From Colwellia sp. Arc7-635 (lineage in GTDB: Bacteria > Pseudomonadota > Gammaproteobacteria > Enterobacterales > Alteromonadaceae), in the NCBI RefSeq assembly GCF_003971255.1, contig NZ_CP034660.1, positions 3,844,001 to 3,908,000 on the forward strand: a stretch of 64,000 nt of DNA, given 5' to 3'. The notes below the pieces were generated by a model. It searched no databases, was not told the DNA's origin, and was given only the letters and a program-made list of their open reading frames with translations. Below are positions 47,333-56,230 of the stretch, piece by piece. Numbering within the stretch: position 1 is the first letter of the stretch; each line of letters opens with the position of its first letter. The position numbers were made by a program, and so were the translations under genes.

Positions 47333-47803
47333 TTAGTAAAAAATTAACATCATACATGCCCAAGCAGCAATTCCTGCGACGATATCGTCAAGCATAATAC
47401 CTAAGCCACCATGACAGTTTTTATCGATATAAGAGATGGGCCAAGGCTTTAGTATGTCAAAAAAGCGGAATAGCGCGAAACCGACAATCACTGTTTGCCA
47501 TGTTAGCGGCATTAGGAACATAGTGATCAAAAAACCAACGAATTCATCCCACACAATTGCGCCATGATCATGAACACCTGCATCACGGGCTGCTTTACCA
47601 CAAATATAAATTCCGGTGATACTCATCACGACCATTAACGCTAAATATATCGGGTTACTAAGTGGCGCGAAGAGGAAAAACAAAGGTACAGCAGCCAAAG
47701 TACCAAAGGTTCCAGGTGCTTTTGGCGCTAAACCACTACCAAATCCCAGAGCTAAAAAATGTATAGGATTCGAGAGACGAAAATTTGCTGTAGATGATGC
47801 CAT
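47333..47803 (-). CDS. pgpA: Phosphatidylglycerophosphatase A
   Basis: Dephosphorylates phosphatidylglycerophosphate at the inner membrane in phospholipid synthesis. 156 residues with the signature GFGSGLAPKAPGTFGTLAAV near residue 20 and VWDEFVGFLITMF near 85, whose acidic residues bind metal, then several hydrophobic segments. It is 2 bases after thiL, the usual order in gammaproteobacteria. Confidence 0.96.
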   Translation of the reverse strand: MASSTANFRLSNPIHFLALGFGSGLAPKAPGTFGTLAAVPLFFLFAPLSNPIYLALMVVMSITGIYICGKAARDAGVHDHGAIVWDEFVGFLITMFLMPLTWQTVIVGFALFRFFDILKPWPISYIDKNCHGGLGIMLDDIVAGIAAWACMMLIFY

Positions 47804-47805
47804 AA

Positions 47806-48777
47806 TTAACCTTTACCAGCAGAGAAGTGCTCAAAACTTTTGGCATTAATAGCCACCGGTTTACTGTTTAATGTTGTCGTGATTTTTTCACTACGATTAA
47901 TCTGACCGATACAAGTAATGGTATTACCTGTATTCGCTAAAGCGGTTTCCATGCCGACTTTGTTATCCTCTGAAACAGTGAATAACAGTTCGTAGTCATC
48001 ACCACCAACTAACGCCATTTCAAAAGCATCTTCAACGTCAACGCTATCACGTAGTGCATTGGAAATAGGCAGATCATCAAGGACGATATTAGCACCAACT
48101 TTGGAAGCACTACAGATATGCCCCAAGTCTGAAATAATACCGTCAGATAAATCTATTGCTGCACTGGCATAGCCACGAAGTGCTTGTCCAGCAAGAATTC
48201 TAGGCGTTGGAAAGTCTAAACTACGTTGTACACTTTCTCTATATTCAGCGGCTACATCAACTTCTTTAAAAATATATTTAAGTGCTAATGCCGCATCGCC
48301 AATTTCACCCGTAACATAAACCCAATCACCAGCTTTCGCACCGGAGCGCGTTAAGTGTTTATTTATTGGTATTAAACCTTGGGCAGTTACCGTAATACTT
48401 AAAGGCCCTTGCGTCGTATCGCCACCAATAAGTTGTACATTGTAGTATTCGCACAATTCAAAAACACCAGCACAAAACTCTTTGACCCAATCCTCGTCGA
48501 TCTCAGGCATGGTGATTGCCAATGAAATCCAACTAGGCTCTGCCCCCATTGCTGCTAGATCTGATAAATTCACCGCAATTGATTTATGGCCAATTGCGCG
48601 TGCGCTGGTTTCATGAGGAAAATGAACGCCAGCGACTAGCGTATCTGTGGTTATTGCAATATTTTGACGCTCTGATGGTGTGACTATAGCGCAGTCATCA
48701 CCAATACCAAGCACGACATCCTTGCGCTTAATCGCCTGCTCACTAAAGAAGCGTTTGATCAATTCAAATTCTTTCAT
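47806..48777 (-). CDS. thiL: Thiamine-monophosphate kinase
   Basis: Phosphorylates thiamine monophosphate to thiamine diphosphate with ATP. 323 residues, PurM/AIR synthase-like fold. Motifs: VVLGIGDDCAIV near residue 21 (metal-binding Asp pair), TTDTLVAGVHFP near 43, VNLSDLAAMGAEP near 69, LIGGDTTQGPLSIT near 118 and SAAIDLSDGIISDLGH near 207. Transcribed between nusB and pgpA. Confidence 0.97.
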   Translation of the reverse strand: MKEFELIKRFFSEQAIKRKDVVLGIGDDCAIVTPSERQNIAITTDTLVAGVHFPHETSARAIGHKSIAVNLSDLAAMGAEPSWISLAITMPEIDEDWVKEFCAGVFELCEYYNVQLIGGDTTQGPLSITVTAQGLIPINKHLTRSGAKAGDWVYVTGEIGDAALALKYIFKEVDVAAEYRESVQRSLDFPTPRILAGQALRGYASAAIDLSDGIISDLGHICSASKVGANIVLDDLPISNALRDSVDVEDAFEMALVGGDDYELLFTVSEDNKVGMETALANTGNTITCIGQINRSEKITTTLNSKPVAINAKSFEHFSAGKG

Positions 48778-48795
48778 ATTACAACCAAATGCTGA

Positions 48796-49212
48796 TTACT
48801 CGTTCGGACGAACAAGCTTAACCACTTTATCTAAAACGCCGTTAACAAACTTATGGCTATCATCAGCAGCAAAAGATTTTGCTAATTCAATGGCTTCATT
48901 GATGATGACGCGATAAGGCACATCTTGGCAATCTAATAGCTCTAAAACAGCAACGCGTAAAATAGCTTTTTCAACATGGTCAACGTCGTTTAATGGACGG
49001 TCAACATGTGGAGATATTTTTTCGTCAATGCTGCTAACTTGTGCTGTAACACCACGAAATAATTGCTGAAAATAAGGAATGTCAAAACGACGAGCACCAT
49101 TTTCAGTTAAAAAATTTAATTCAATCTCAGTAACATTATTTTGGCTTAACTGCCATGAATATACTGCTTGTACTGCCAACTCTCTGGCTTTTCTTCTAGG
49201 TGATGGTTTCAC
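48796..49212 (-). CDS. nusB: Transcription antitermination factor NusB
   Basis: Small helical RNA-binding protein that with S10 (NusE) binds boxA of rRNA leaders. 138 residues, with SPRRKARELAVQAVYSWQLS at the start and VPYRVIINEAIELAKSFAAD near residue 98 followed by FVNGVLDK, the family signature at the C-terminus. It follows ribH by 12 bases, the standard gene order. Confidence 0.97.
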   Translation of the reverse strand: MKPSPRRKARELAVQAVYSWQLSQNNVTEIELNFLTENGARRFDIPYFQQLFRGVTAQVSSIDEKISPHVDRPLNDVDHVEKAILRVAVLELLDCQDVPYRVIINEAIELAKSFAADDSHKFVNGVLDKVVKLVRPNE

Positions 49213-49224
49213 AAAAATTTCCTG

Positions 49225-49689
49225 TTATAACTTATCGAGCACATTAACCATTTCTAAAGCACTTAATGCTGCTTCAGCGCCTTTATTTCCTACTTTAAGA
49301 CCAGCACGATCAATAGCTTGCTCAATAGTATCGGTAGTAATAACACCAAATGCCACTGGCAAAGTATATTCCATTGCAACTTGTGCTAAACCTTTATTAC
49401 ATTCGCCAGCAACAAAATCAAAATGAGGTGTGCCACCACGGATAACTGCACCAATAGCAATAATACCGTCGTATCCGCCTTTAGCTGCTATTTTTTTAGC
49501 AGCAACTGGAAGTTCATAAGCACCAGGAACACGAATAACGGTGATATCGTTATCTGCTACATTGCCATGACGCTTAAGTGCATCTACTGCACCTTCTAGT
49601 AAACTTTCAACTACAAAACTGTTAAAACGAGAGACAACAATTGCGAATTTTTTGCCGGTTGCATCAAAGTTAGCTTCTATGACATTCAT
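49225..49689 (-). CDS. ribH: 6,7-dimethyl-8-ribityllumazine synthase
   Basis: Penultimate step of riboflavin synthesis, joining the ribityl-aminouracil and dihydroxybutanone phosphate. 154 residues. Motifs: [20 protein letters not shown] near residue 14, [17 protein letters not shown] near 52, [20 protein letters not shown] near 76 and [19 protein letters not shown] near 112. The usual upstream ribBA, ribE and ribD genes are not adjacent here; the gene starts its operon after a 527-base gap. No FMN riboswitch was seen upstream. Confidence 0.97.
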   Translation of the reverse strand: MNVIEANFDATGKKFAIVVSRFNSFVVESLLEGAVDALKRHGNVADNDITVIRVPGAYELPVAAKKIAAKGGYDGIIAIGAVIRGGTPHFDFVAGECNKGLAQVAMEYTLPVAFGVITTDTIEQAIDRAGLKVGNKGAEAALSALEMVNVLDKL

Positions 49690-50216
49690 TTAAAAATCAC
49701 CTACTAATAAAATTGCCGCAATTCTAGCAAATTGCACGCGACTGAGGAACTCGTTTTAGCATATTTATCTGAAATTGAGCATCTAACATCGATATTCTTA
49801 CTTTCAGGTTAGAGGTGTGCTTGATGCTTAGAATTATAACTCATGGATCTTTCTGCATTTAATATGTATAGCTGATGAATGTTAGCTTAGAAATATCGCT
49901 GAGTTTTAATATGTGAAAATTAAATAGTGCAGAATTGAGCATAAAGAACTCATATTTTAGAGTGATGTATTTATCACTTAGACAATCAAATTATCTTTTA
50001 AATGATTTCTGCGCATCAGCCACATAACTTAGTTCTAACGCAGTTTGTTAAATCATATAATTTGGTGGAGTATGAAAACTAAGTCTGCTTAGGTGATTTA
50101 TTTACCTACATCAACTTTACTAAATCACTTTTTGGGTGATTTGCTCATGGTACATTAAGCGCCATTTTTGTATTATAACGACACCAAAGACTAACGATGT
50201 AAACATCTAACATTTT
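49690..50216. other. Large intergenic region upstream of ribH and the small membrane protein gene
   Basis: 527 bases between divergently oriented genes. I see no open frame of note, no FMN riboswitch core and no strong promoter. Minor features: a 7-bp perfect stem AAATCAC / GTGATTT at 50122-50142 and short inverted GCATC / GATGC arms around 49780-49830. It may hold promoters in both directions, and possibly decayed sequence. Confidence 0.45.
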
Positions 50217-50525
50217 ATGACTATTTACTTTTCTTCAAACAAAATTCCGGCACTTGAAACTTTTAGCTTACATCAACGCCAAGCTATTCTAACTTTAGCG
50301 CAAGCAAAACTGTCTGCTCCGGAAAAATTCATCTTAAATATGATTAAGTTAATGTTGTTGATACCACCATTTTTCTTTATTGCTAATTTGCAAGGGTTGG
50401 CTTTAGTTGCTGCGATAATGCTAGTACTGTTCGCTTACTTCATTGTGTTAAGACCTGTAATGCTGTTTTTTGCACAAAAACATCTTGATAAAGCGATTAG
50501 CCAATACGAAAAAAACGAACCTTAG
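50217..50525 (+). CDS. Small membrane protein of unknown function
   Basis: A 102-residue protein with two hydrophobic helices around residues 42-60 (LMLLIPPFFFIANLQGLAL) and 62-84 (AAIMLVLFAYFIVLRPVMLF), and charged ends. It resembles small conserved membrane proteins of Shewanella and relatives, but I cannot name a function. No good Shine-Dalgarno precedes the ATG. The stop codon lies inside the loop of the bidirectional terminator shared with mlaA. Convergent with mlaA. Confidence 0.7.
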   Translation: MTIYFSSNKIPALETFSLHQRQAILTLAQAKLSAPEKFILNMIKLMLLIPPFFFIANLQGLALVAAIMLVLFAYFIVLRPVMLFFAQKHLDKAISQYEKNEP

Positions 50526-50535
50526 TTCGTTTTTT
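50510..50535. terminator. Bidirectional terminator between the small membrane protein gene and mlaA
   Basis: Perfect 11-bp stem AAAAAACGAAC / GTTCGTTTTTT with loop CTTA. A-rich and T-rich flanks give a T-run on both strands, so it can serve both convergent genes. The TAG stop of the plus-strand gene falls within the loop and the start of the right arm. Confidence 0.85.
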
Positions 50536-50564
50536 AATGCTGATGACAGTAGAAGTATTAGGGG

Positions 50565-51365
50565 TTATTGCCCTTCAAGTTCTTCTAAGTAAGCGTCGAT
50601 ATTCTCTTCTTCTTCATGATTAATTTCAACTGGCGGATTACCATCGTAAACACGATATTGCATATTCTGAAAGTAAGCATTTTTAACAAATTCATATGGG
50701 TCAATAGCATCTTTTAGGATAGCTTCTTGATCAGCTAGTGATGCGCGTGCCTCTAAACCAAGTACGGCTGAACGTGCTATGTTTGGCCAAAAATCAATGA
50801 TAGCGAGTGGCCAGTAGTAACGATCGACATAATCCCCCACCTCTTCACGAACTGACGATGGACCAAGCGCAGGTACAACTAAATATGGCCCATCACCGAT
50901 ACCATAACTACCTAAGACTTCACCAAACTCTTCTTGTTGACGATTCCAACCAAAATCACTTGCTGGGTCAAAAAAGCCTAGCAGACCGATAGTCGAGTTC
51001 AACACAAAGCGTCCAGTTGACTTAGCAGCCTCAGAGAACTTTGCTTGTAATAAATGGTTTATAACTGTTGATGGTTCATTTAAATTAAGCGCCATATTAT
51101 GTACACCGGAGCGTAAATCTGTTGGCATATACTCTACATAACCTTCTGACGCAGGTTTGAATACATACTTGTCAGCATAATCCCAAGTAAAGGTCCAAAA
51201 TGGTCTGTTAATAGACTCAAGAGGATCTTTTGGATCTGATAACGTCTGTTCTGATGATGGCGTTGTTGAACAAGCACTTAAGAAAAATGAAAGCATAACA
51301 ATCAACACCAAATTTAGGCTAAAGGTTGATTGGGCTTTCAGTGCATTTTTTTTTATTATCTTCAC
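50565..51365 (-). CDS. mlaA: Outer-membrane lipid asymmetry lipoprotein MlaA (VacJ)
   Basis: Removes misplaced phospholipids from the outer leaflet of the outer membrane with the Mla pathway. Lipoprotein signal with lipobox LSAC (Cys32). The family core follows: DPLESINRPFWTFTWDYADK near residue 47, VHNMALNLNEPSTVINHLLQ near 88, RFVLNSTIGLLGFFDPASDF near 117, FGEVLGSYGIGDGPYLVVPA near 147. The 266-residue length is normal; the C-terminus is acidic (EEEENIDAYLEELEG). No other mla gene is in the window. Terminates at the shared hairpin. Confidence 0.95.
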   Translation of the reverse strand: MKIIKKNALKAQSTFSLNLVLIVMLSFFLSACSTTPSSEQTLSDPKDPLESINRPFWTFTWDYADKYVFKPASEGYVEYMPTDLRSGVHNMALNLNEPSTVINHLLQAKFSEAAKSTGRFVLNSTIGLLGFFDPASDFGWNRQQEEFGEVLGSYGIGDGPYLVVPALGPSSVREEVGDYVDRYYWPLAIIDFWPNIARSAVLGLEARASLADQEAILKDAIDPYEFVKNAYFQNMQYRVYDGNPPVEINHEEEENIDAYLEELEGQ

Positions 51366-51749
51366 TACATGATCCTTGCTATATAGAAATTATCAATATT
51401 TAAAACTAAAATGACCAGTTTAGTTGTTATCACTAGAGTTTATCACGGTCAACAGGTGACTAACATTAAGAGTTTTGCTTAAAAATAAAATTTTCAAAAA
51501 TATTGCTCATCAAGGAAAAATGACAATAAGTTATTAATCAGGATAAACACTTTACACAATACTTTATTTCAGACAATAAATAGCCCTAAAACGTCGATAA
51601 ATAACGGTTATTGATAAACAATTTATTTATTAAGGAAATAAAACAAGGCCTAGTAACCAATAGAGCGGCACTAAAATAGTGACGCCCTTTCAGAATACTA
51701 GGTGAACTGTTGATATTATTTAAGCATCAAACACTGCCCAAAATAGAGA
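51366..51749. other. Intergenic region between mlaA and the chemotaxis operon end
   Basis: 384 bases without a gene. The left part should hold the mlaA promoter (no convincing boxes). The right part holds the operon-end hairpin described at 51636-51702. Confidence 0.5.
51636..51702 (-). terminator. Probable terminator of the flagellar/chemotaxis operon with nested stems
   Basis: Outer arms CCTAGTA (51649-51655) and TACTAGG (51696-51702) enclose a second stem: GCG-CACTA / TAGTG-CGC around loop AAA (51665-51685, one mismatch pair). On the minus strand the outer stem is followed by CCTTGTTTTATTTCC. It lies 48 bases after the stop of the last operon gene. The long, nested form is unusual for an intrinsic terminator. 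Confidence 0.55.
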
Positions 51750-52241
51750 TTATTTAGAGACTTTTTTACGATGAATAGAGAGTAACATTTCGGCTTCAGC
51801 TCTTGGAATATCACACTCACGCATGATCTCAGCAATATCAGCTCCTAGTTCCACAAGCTTTTGTGCTCGTGAATATAACTTATCTTCTGGTTGCTGATGT
51901 AAAAGCTGTTCGATTGCTTGAAGTTTGCTATTAAATTGCTCTTGCGCCACTTTTATACGATGCTCTAACTGCTTACTAACTTGCTCGTTTTCTATTTGTG
52001 ACTCTGTACTGATTTGCTGATATGACTCTGCTTGTGACTGGCTTTGAGCTAACAATGTTTGCAGGGCTATTAATTGCATTTCTTGATTTTCTAGCTTTCG
52101 TTGCAATTCGTCAATATGTTGTCCAAAGCGGTTTTTTAAAGCTAATAACAACATAGCAACAAGCATCACAATAGCGAATGCGATTAAGCTGATCAAATTA
52201 GCTGGTATATTTTCCATAATATCAAAAGGTACCGCAGACAT
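51750..52241 (-). CDS. DUF2802 family protein of the chemotaxis operon
   Basis: A 163-residue protein with one N-terminal membrane helix (LISLIAFAIVMLVAMLLLAL, residues about 16-35), a long charged coiled coil (residues 40-120) and a C-terminal DUF2802 region (KLVELGADIAEIMRECDIPR then AEAEMLLSIHRK). Genes of this family sit at the end of the polar flagellar chemotaxis operon in Pseudomonas, Shewanella and relatives, as here; their function is not established. The ATG at 52241 lies 4 bases after the terminator-like hairpin following cheW; a second ATG at 52217 is possible. Confidence 0.85.
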   Translation of the reverse strand: MSAVPFDIMENIPANLISLIAFAIVMLVAMLLLALKNRFGQHIDELQRKLENQEMQLIALQTLLAQSQSQAESYQQISTESQIENEQVSKQLEHRIKVAQEQFNSKLQAIEQLLHQQPEDKLYSRAQKLVELGADIAEIMRECDIPRAEAEMLLSIHRKKVSK

Positions 52242-52266
52242 TAAAAAAGCCTGCTCAAGCAGGCTT
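52241..52266 (-). terminator. Terminator-like hairpin between cheW and the DUF2802 gene
   Basis: On the minus strand, 8-bp perfect stem AAGCCTGC / GCAGGCTT with loop TTGA is followed by TTTTAATG, where ATG is the start of the DUF2802 gene. It lies 11 bases after the cheW stop. It has the form of an intrinsic terminator that would reduce expression of the last gene. Confidence 0.7.
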
Positions 52267-52277
52267 ACTGGCTAGGA

Positions 52278-52772
52278 TTAGAATTGTTTTAATTCATCCC
52301 ATTCGACATCAGAAAGTAATTTATCCAAGTCCACCAAAATCAATAACTCGCCTTCACGGTTAGAAACACCTTGAATATATTTAGCACTTTCATCATTACC
52401 AACATTTGGTGCCACATCGATATCTGATGTTTTCAAATAAACTACTTCAGCAACACTGTCGACCAAAATACCGATAACTTGAGTTTCAGCTTCAATAATA
52501 ACAATACGTGTATTATCAGTTAGCTCAGTAGACTCCATACCAAAACGCGCGCGCGTATCAATAACAGTAACTACATTGCCACGTAAATTAATAATACCCA
52601 TAACATAGGCTGGCGCCCCTGGTACTGGTGCTATTTCAGTGTAACGCAGTATTTCTTGTACTTGCATCACATTAATACCGTACGTTTCGTTATCGAGTTT
52701 AAACGTTACTCGTTGTACTACTTCATCTTTAGTATTTGCATTTTCACTTGCATTGCGTCTTTCATCAGACAT
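52278..52772 (-). CDS. cheW: Chemotaxis adaptor protein CheW
   Basis: Links chemoreceptors to CheA in the polar array. 164 residues from the ATG at 52772, chosen because AGAGG lies seven bases upstream and the protein then begins MSDERRNASENANTKDE; the frame extends without support to 52850. CheW domain: RVTFKLDNETYGINVMQVQE near residue 23, APAYVMGIINLRGNVVTVID near 58 and IIEAETQVIGILVDSVAEVV near 95. Follows parP. Confidence 0.95.
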   Translation of the reverse strand: MSDERRNASENANTKDEVVQRVTFKLDNETYGINVMQVQEILRYTEIAPVPGAPAYVMGIINLRGNVVTVIDTRARFGMESTELTDNTRIVIIEAETQVIGILVDSVAEVVYLKTSDIDVAPNVGNDESAKYIQGVSNREGELLILVDLDKLLSDVEWDELKQF

Positions 52773-52858
52773 ACGCTGGCCTCTTTCAATTTTGTGTTCT
52801 GTTTTAATGACTAGAATACTTATGTCTCTAAGTATACTGGCAAGTTTCAATTCATCAA

Positions 52859-53695
52859 TTATTCTTGAGTAATATTTACGCCTTTTTCCAATAACTTAAT
52901 CAAAGCATCAACATCAAGTAAAGCGCACATTCGGTTTTTTACCAGTCCAGCAAGCCAAGGACGCTTATTAGGTGTGTCTAACCATTTCACATCTTCTTGC
53001 TTTAGGGTAACCGTATCGATCAAGTTCTCAGCGGTCAAGCCCCAAGATGAATCATTGAGCATAATAATATATTGATAATTAAGTCCTGAAATCAGCGCTT
53101 CATCACATTTTTCAGGCATTACCCAACGTGCAGTATCAACGACATTTACTTTTACGTCGCGGTGCAGCATAACACCTTTAAACCAGTCTGGTTTACCCAT
53201 CAGTGACGTTGTTTTACCGTTACTATGAATACCACCCAGTTCAATAAGTGGCACAGCTATTGTTAAGCCTGCGACATCAAAAAACATCGCTTGAAAGTTG
53301 CCTTCTCGATAGCTATGCTCTTTAGCCGCTACAAAACCGCCATTGCTCTTTCTTGTTTTAAGATCATTTCCTTCGATTTCAATACTAGTATTTATCGGTT
53401 TCTTTAGTGCAACGTCAGCAGTAACGTCTGGTTTTTTCGCCTCCACTACAGCTGTATTTATAGTCGGCTTTGTTTCTAATTGAACTTTATTTTCAGCTTT
53501 CGTAGAACGTAAAGTATGCGTTTCTTCTTGCTGAATCGTTTGTGGAAAAGTAGCGCTAGCCAGCAATTTCTCAAGAGGTTTTACTTGTTTCTCTTTAACT
53601 GGTCGTGCTTTTTCTTTCTCAACTTCTTCTTCAGTCAGTAGCTCTGATAGATAAGTTTGCATCAGTTGTTTACTGGCAGCTAGAGACTCAGACAT
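52859..53695 (-). CDS. parP: CheW-domain protein ParP (polar chemotaxis array partner)
   Basis: A 278-residue protein: a basic/acidic low-complexity N-terminal region (residues 1-125, for example KARPVKEKQVKPLEKLLASA) followed by a CheW-like domain (residues about 135-275: NFQAMFFDVAGLTIAVPLIE and GGIHSNG, WFKGVMLHRDVKVNVVDTAR). In Vibrio, ParP works with ParC to keep chemosensory arrays at the pole and contacts CheA and receptors. Its position between parC and cheW matches the Vibrio/Pseudomonas order. It is 4 bases after parC. Confidence 0.87.
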   Translation of the reverse strand: MSESLAASKQLMQTYLSELLTEEEVEKEKARPVKEKQVKPLEKLLASATFPQTIQQEETHTLRSTKAENKVQLETKPTINTAVVEAKKPDVTADVALKKPINTSIEIEGNDLKTRKSNGGFVAAKEHSYREGNFQAMFFDVAGLTIAVPLIELGGIHSNGKTTSLMGKPDWFKGVMLHRDVKVNVVDTARWVMPEKCDEALISGLNYQYIIMLNDSSWGLTAENLIDTVTLKQEDVKWLDTPNKRPWLAGLVKNRMCALLDVDALIKLLEKGVNITQE

Positions 53696-53699
53696 AAAC

Positions 53700-54476
53700 T
53701 TACTTATTCCCGGTATTTAAATTAACTAAATAAGTTAATAGATTTCGATAAGCGGTAACACCACGAGTACTCGCGGCAAAATCAGAAGGTACTTTCTGTG
53801 CCACACTGGCATTACGAAAGTTAGTATCAGTGGGAATAACTCCTGGCCAAACAAACTTTCCATAGCGCTCTTGCAATGTTCGGTAAGCCAATAACGATGC
53901 TTTGGTACGCTTATCAAACATTGTAGGCACAATTGTATATTTGAATAATGATGTTTGCTCGCCTTGCATAATTTCTAACGTTTTCATCATTCGGTCTAAA
54001 CCTTTTAATGCCAAAAATTCAGTTTGAACTGGCACAATAATCCTATCACATGCAGCTAAAGCATTTACCATCAGTACACCTAGAATCGGCGGACAGTCAA
54101 TCAGTACGTAATCATACTCATCTGATATTTCTCTCATGGCTTTTTTGAGTACTAAACCCATACCACCTTTGTTTCCGAGAGAGCGATCAAGTGTCGCTAA
54201 TCCCATTGTTGCCGGTAATATATCTATATTTGGATAATGTGTAGGACATAAGCTTTGTAATATTTGCTCTTTAGTCGAAACCTGTAAAAATAAATCATAA
54301 ACACTCAACTCTAAGTCTTCTGATTCTATACCAAAATAGTAACTTAATGATGCATGAGGATCCGTATCGACTAAAAGTACTCGATGCCCTTTTTCTGCTA
54401 ATAAACCAGCTAAGGCAATCGTGGAGGTTGTTTTACCTACGCCGCCTTTTTGATTTGCAACTGTCCAAACTACCAA
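53700..54476 (-). CDS. parC: ParA-family ATPase ParC for polar positioning of chemotaxis arrays
   Basis: A 258-residue Walker-type ATPase. Deviant Walker A ANQKGGVGKTTSTIALAGL at residues 7-25, VLLVDTDPHASLSYYFG near 34, and Walker B-like YDYVLIDCPPILGVLMVNAL near 115. In this operon position the family member is ParC, which localises chemotaxis arrays via ParP. The name collides with topoisomerase IV ParC, which this is not. A chromosome-partition ParA would normally stand beside parB; none is here. Confidence 0.88.
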   Translation of the reverse strand: MVVWTVANQKGGVGKTTSTIALAGLLAEKGHRVLLVDTDPHASLSYYFGIESEDLELSVYDLFLQVSTKEQILQSLCPTHYPNIDILPATMGLATLDRSLGNKGGMGLVLKKAMREISDEYDYVLIDCPPILGVLMVNALAACDRIIVPVQTEFLALKGLDRMMKTLEIMQGEQTSLFKYTIVPTMFDKRTKASLLAYRTLQERYGKFVWPGVIPTDTNFRNASVAQKVPSDFAASTRGVTAYRNLLTYLVNLNTGNK

Positions 54477-54485
54477 GTGAATTCC

Positions 54486-55487
54486 CTATTGTTCATTATT
54501 ATCTTGCTCGGGTGGTTTTGCGGCATCATTTTTAGCATTCGCTTCATCGCGTGTTGTAATACGTATACCACCATTTTCAAGTCGAATAATACGAATTTCA
54601 TCGTCATCATCTTTATTTATATCAATATTTTTGATCGCTTCGACATCTTTTACCGAAATAGTAGGCGTAGCCAATAAATTAGCATTTTCTAAACCATATT
54701 TAGAAATAGCAATTACAACTCTTCGATTTTTTGCTCGTCCTGTTGCCGTACTATTATCGGCATTAGGATAATATTGCCCGTACCCTTCAATAGCCATACG
54801 AGCTGGATTTAACGTTAACTTTTCTAACTCACGTAAAATAGCAGTCGCTCTAAATACTGATAATTCCCAGTTAGATGAAAATATCTCAGTCGCTATCGCT
54901 TGGTTATCAGTATAACCTCTAATACGGATATAATTGCTCGTCTTAAAAATTACTTGGTAGATAACTGATAATATGTCTTTGGCGGCATTGGTTGGTGACG
55001 ATGAACCACTAGGAAATAATAGGCCACTGTTTAATTCAATCTCTAACCAATCACCATCTATTTGTAATTGCGCATAACCAGACTCAACCAGTTCATATAA
55101 TGCTTCATGGAGATCTTTTTCTAAAGAGGTTAGCGTTGTACCGACTTGTGCATCTGATACATTAGATAAGGTTACCTCACCTGCGACCAGTTCAGGACCT
55201 GCATCTTCTAATATACCATTACCAAAGAGCCGTTTATTAGTTTTGGAACTATTGACGAGTAAAATGTCATCACCGTGACCACTATTTTTTGGCTTTTCTT
55301 CAGTCGCTTGAAAAACACGTCCGATAGACTCTGTCGCCGTTTCAAAAGGTTCTTCATCAATCATCGCCATCGCATATAACACCACAAATAGTGCAAATAA
55401 TAAGGTCATATAATCAGCGTAAGAAACTAACCAACGCTCGACATTATCATTTTCTACCGAGTGACGCCTTGAGCGTAAGCGGTTCAT
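54486..55487 (-). CDS. motD: Flagellar motor protein MotD (MotB-like stator subunit)
   Basis: A 333-residue MotB homologue. The N-terminus has WLVSYADYMTLLFALFVVLY, a single membrane helix with the proton-channel Asp (in SYADYMT) at about residue 26. The C-terminal OmpA-like peptidoglycan-binding domain includes YIRIRGYTDNQAIATE and GYGQYYPNADNSTATGRAKN followed by RRVVI. A longer acidic tail follows (DINKDDDDEIRII). It pairs with motC, whose stop overlaps its start by 4 bases. In Pseudomonas motCD in this operon is a second stator set. Confidence 0.9.
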   Translation of the reverse strand: MNRLRSRRHSVENDNVERWLVSYADYMTLLFALFVVLYAMAMIDEEPFETATESIGRVFQATEEKPKNSGHGDDILLVNSSKTNKRLFGNGILEDAGPELVAGEVTLSNVSDAQVGTTLTSLEKDLHEALYELVESGYAQLQIDGDWLEIELNSGLLFPSGSSSPTNAAKDILSVIYQVIFKTSNYIRIRGYTDNQAIATEIFSSNWELSVFRATAILRELEKLTLNPARMAIEGYGQYYPNADNSTATGRAKNRRVVIAISKYGLENANLLATPTISVKDVEAIKNIDINKDDDDEIRIIRLENGGIRITTRDEANAKNDAAKPPEQDNNEQ

Positions 55488-56230
55488 TGCTCTAACCGAA
55501 AGGCCGACAATTTATTTTCGATTGCATGTGGATTTTCAGCTAAAGCAATAGCAATCAATCCTTCGGTCATCATTTCACGGTACATAGTTTGCTGGTGAAC
55601 AATGGCTTTAATTTTATTTGCTACAGGTAAATAGATGAGATTTGCAAAACCCACACCGTAAATAGTTGCAACAAATGCAGTAGCAATACCTTGCCCTAAT
55701 AACTGTGGATCCGCTAAGTTGGACATAGCGTGTATTAAACCTAACACAGCGCCTAGAATTCCGATCGTAGGACTATAACCTCCCATAGATTCGAATACGT
55801 GTGCTGAACGTAAGTTATGCTCTCGATACAGATCTAAATCAAGTTCAAGGGACACCCTTAAATTTTCGACTTCGACGCCGTCAACCAGTAAATTTAATCC
55901 CTTGTTGACGTAAAAATCATTTTCTTCTTCAGCAATGTGCTCTAACGATAAAAAGCCAAGGCCTCGTGCCTTCTCTGCCCAATCTACTATTGACTCTATG
56001 CCCTGTTCAACATCATATTTAGGTGGAAAAAAAAGCCATTTAAGCAAGGTCATTGCATGGAAAAACTGACTTTGTGACGACTGCAGCATGACCGCCCCAA
56101 GTGTGCCACCAAAAACAATAATAAAAGCAGGCAATTCCAATAATGAAGATATAGCACCACCATCAATAATAAAGCCTAAGTAAATGGCTAAAATAGCAAT
56201 AATCAGTCCTGATATACTCAGTTTATCCAT
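55484..56230 (-). CDS. motC: Flagellar motor protein MotC (MotA-like stator subunit)
   Basis: A 248-residue MotA/PomA homologue with four membrane helices: [20 protein letters not shown] near residue 3, [17 protein letters not shown] near 34, and a pair near residues 150-205 ([39 protein letters not shown]). A cytoplasmic loop lies between helices 2 and 3. The ATG at 56230 (MDKLSISG) is preferred; the frame extends to 56269 inside cheB without family similarity. It overlaps the cheB stop by 8 bases. Confidence 0.92.
   Translation of the reverse strand: MDKLSISGLIIAILAIYLGFIIDGGAISSLLELPAFIIVFGGTLGAVMLQSSQSQFFHAMTLLKWLFFPPKYDVEQGIESIVDWAEKARGLGFLSLEHIAEEENDFYVNKGLNLLVDGVEVENLRVSLELDLDLYREHNLRSAHVFESMGGYSPTIGILGAVLGLIHAMSNLADPQLLGQGIATAFVATIYGVGFANLIYLPVANKIKAIVHQQTMYREMMTEGLIAIALAENPHAIENKLSAFRLEQ

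Noticed and set aside
49690-50216. FMN riboswitch upstream of ribH
   Set aside because: The conserved FMN aptamer blocks are not present, and riboswitches of this type usually precede ribB rather than ribH.
53700-54476. Chromosome partition ParA
   Set aside because: The Walker ATPase has no parB neighbour and stands in the chemotaxis operon beside a ParP-like gene, so it is the array-positioning ParC.
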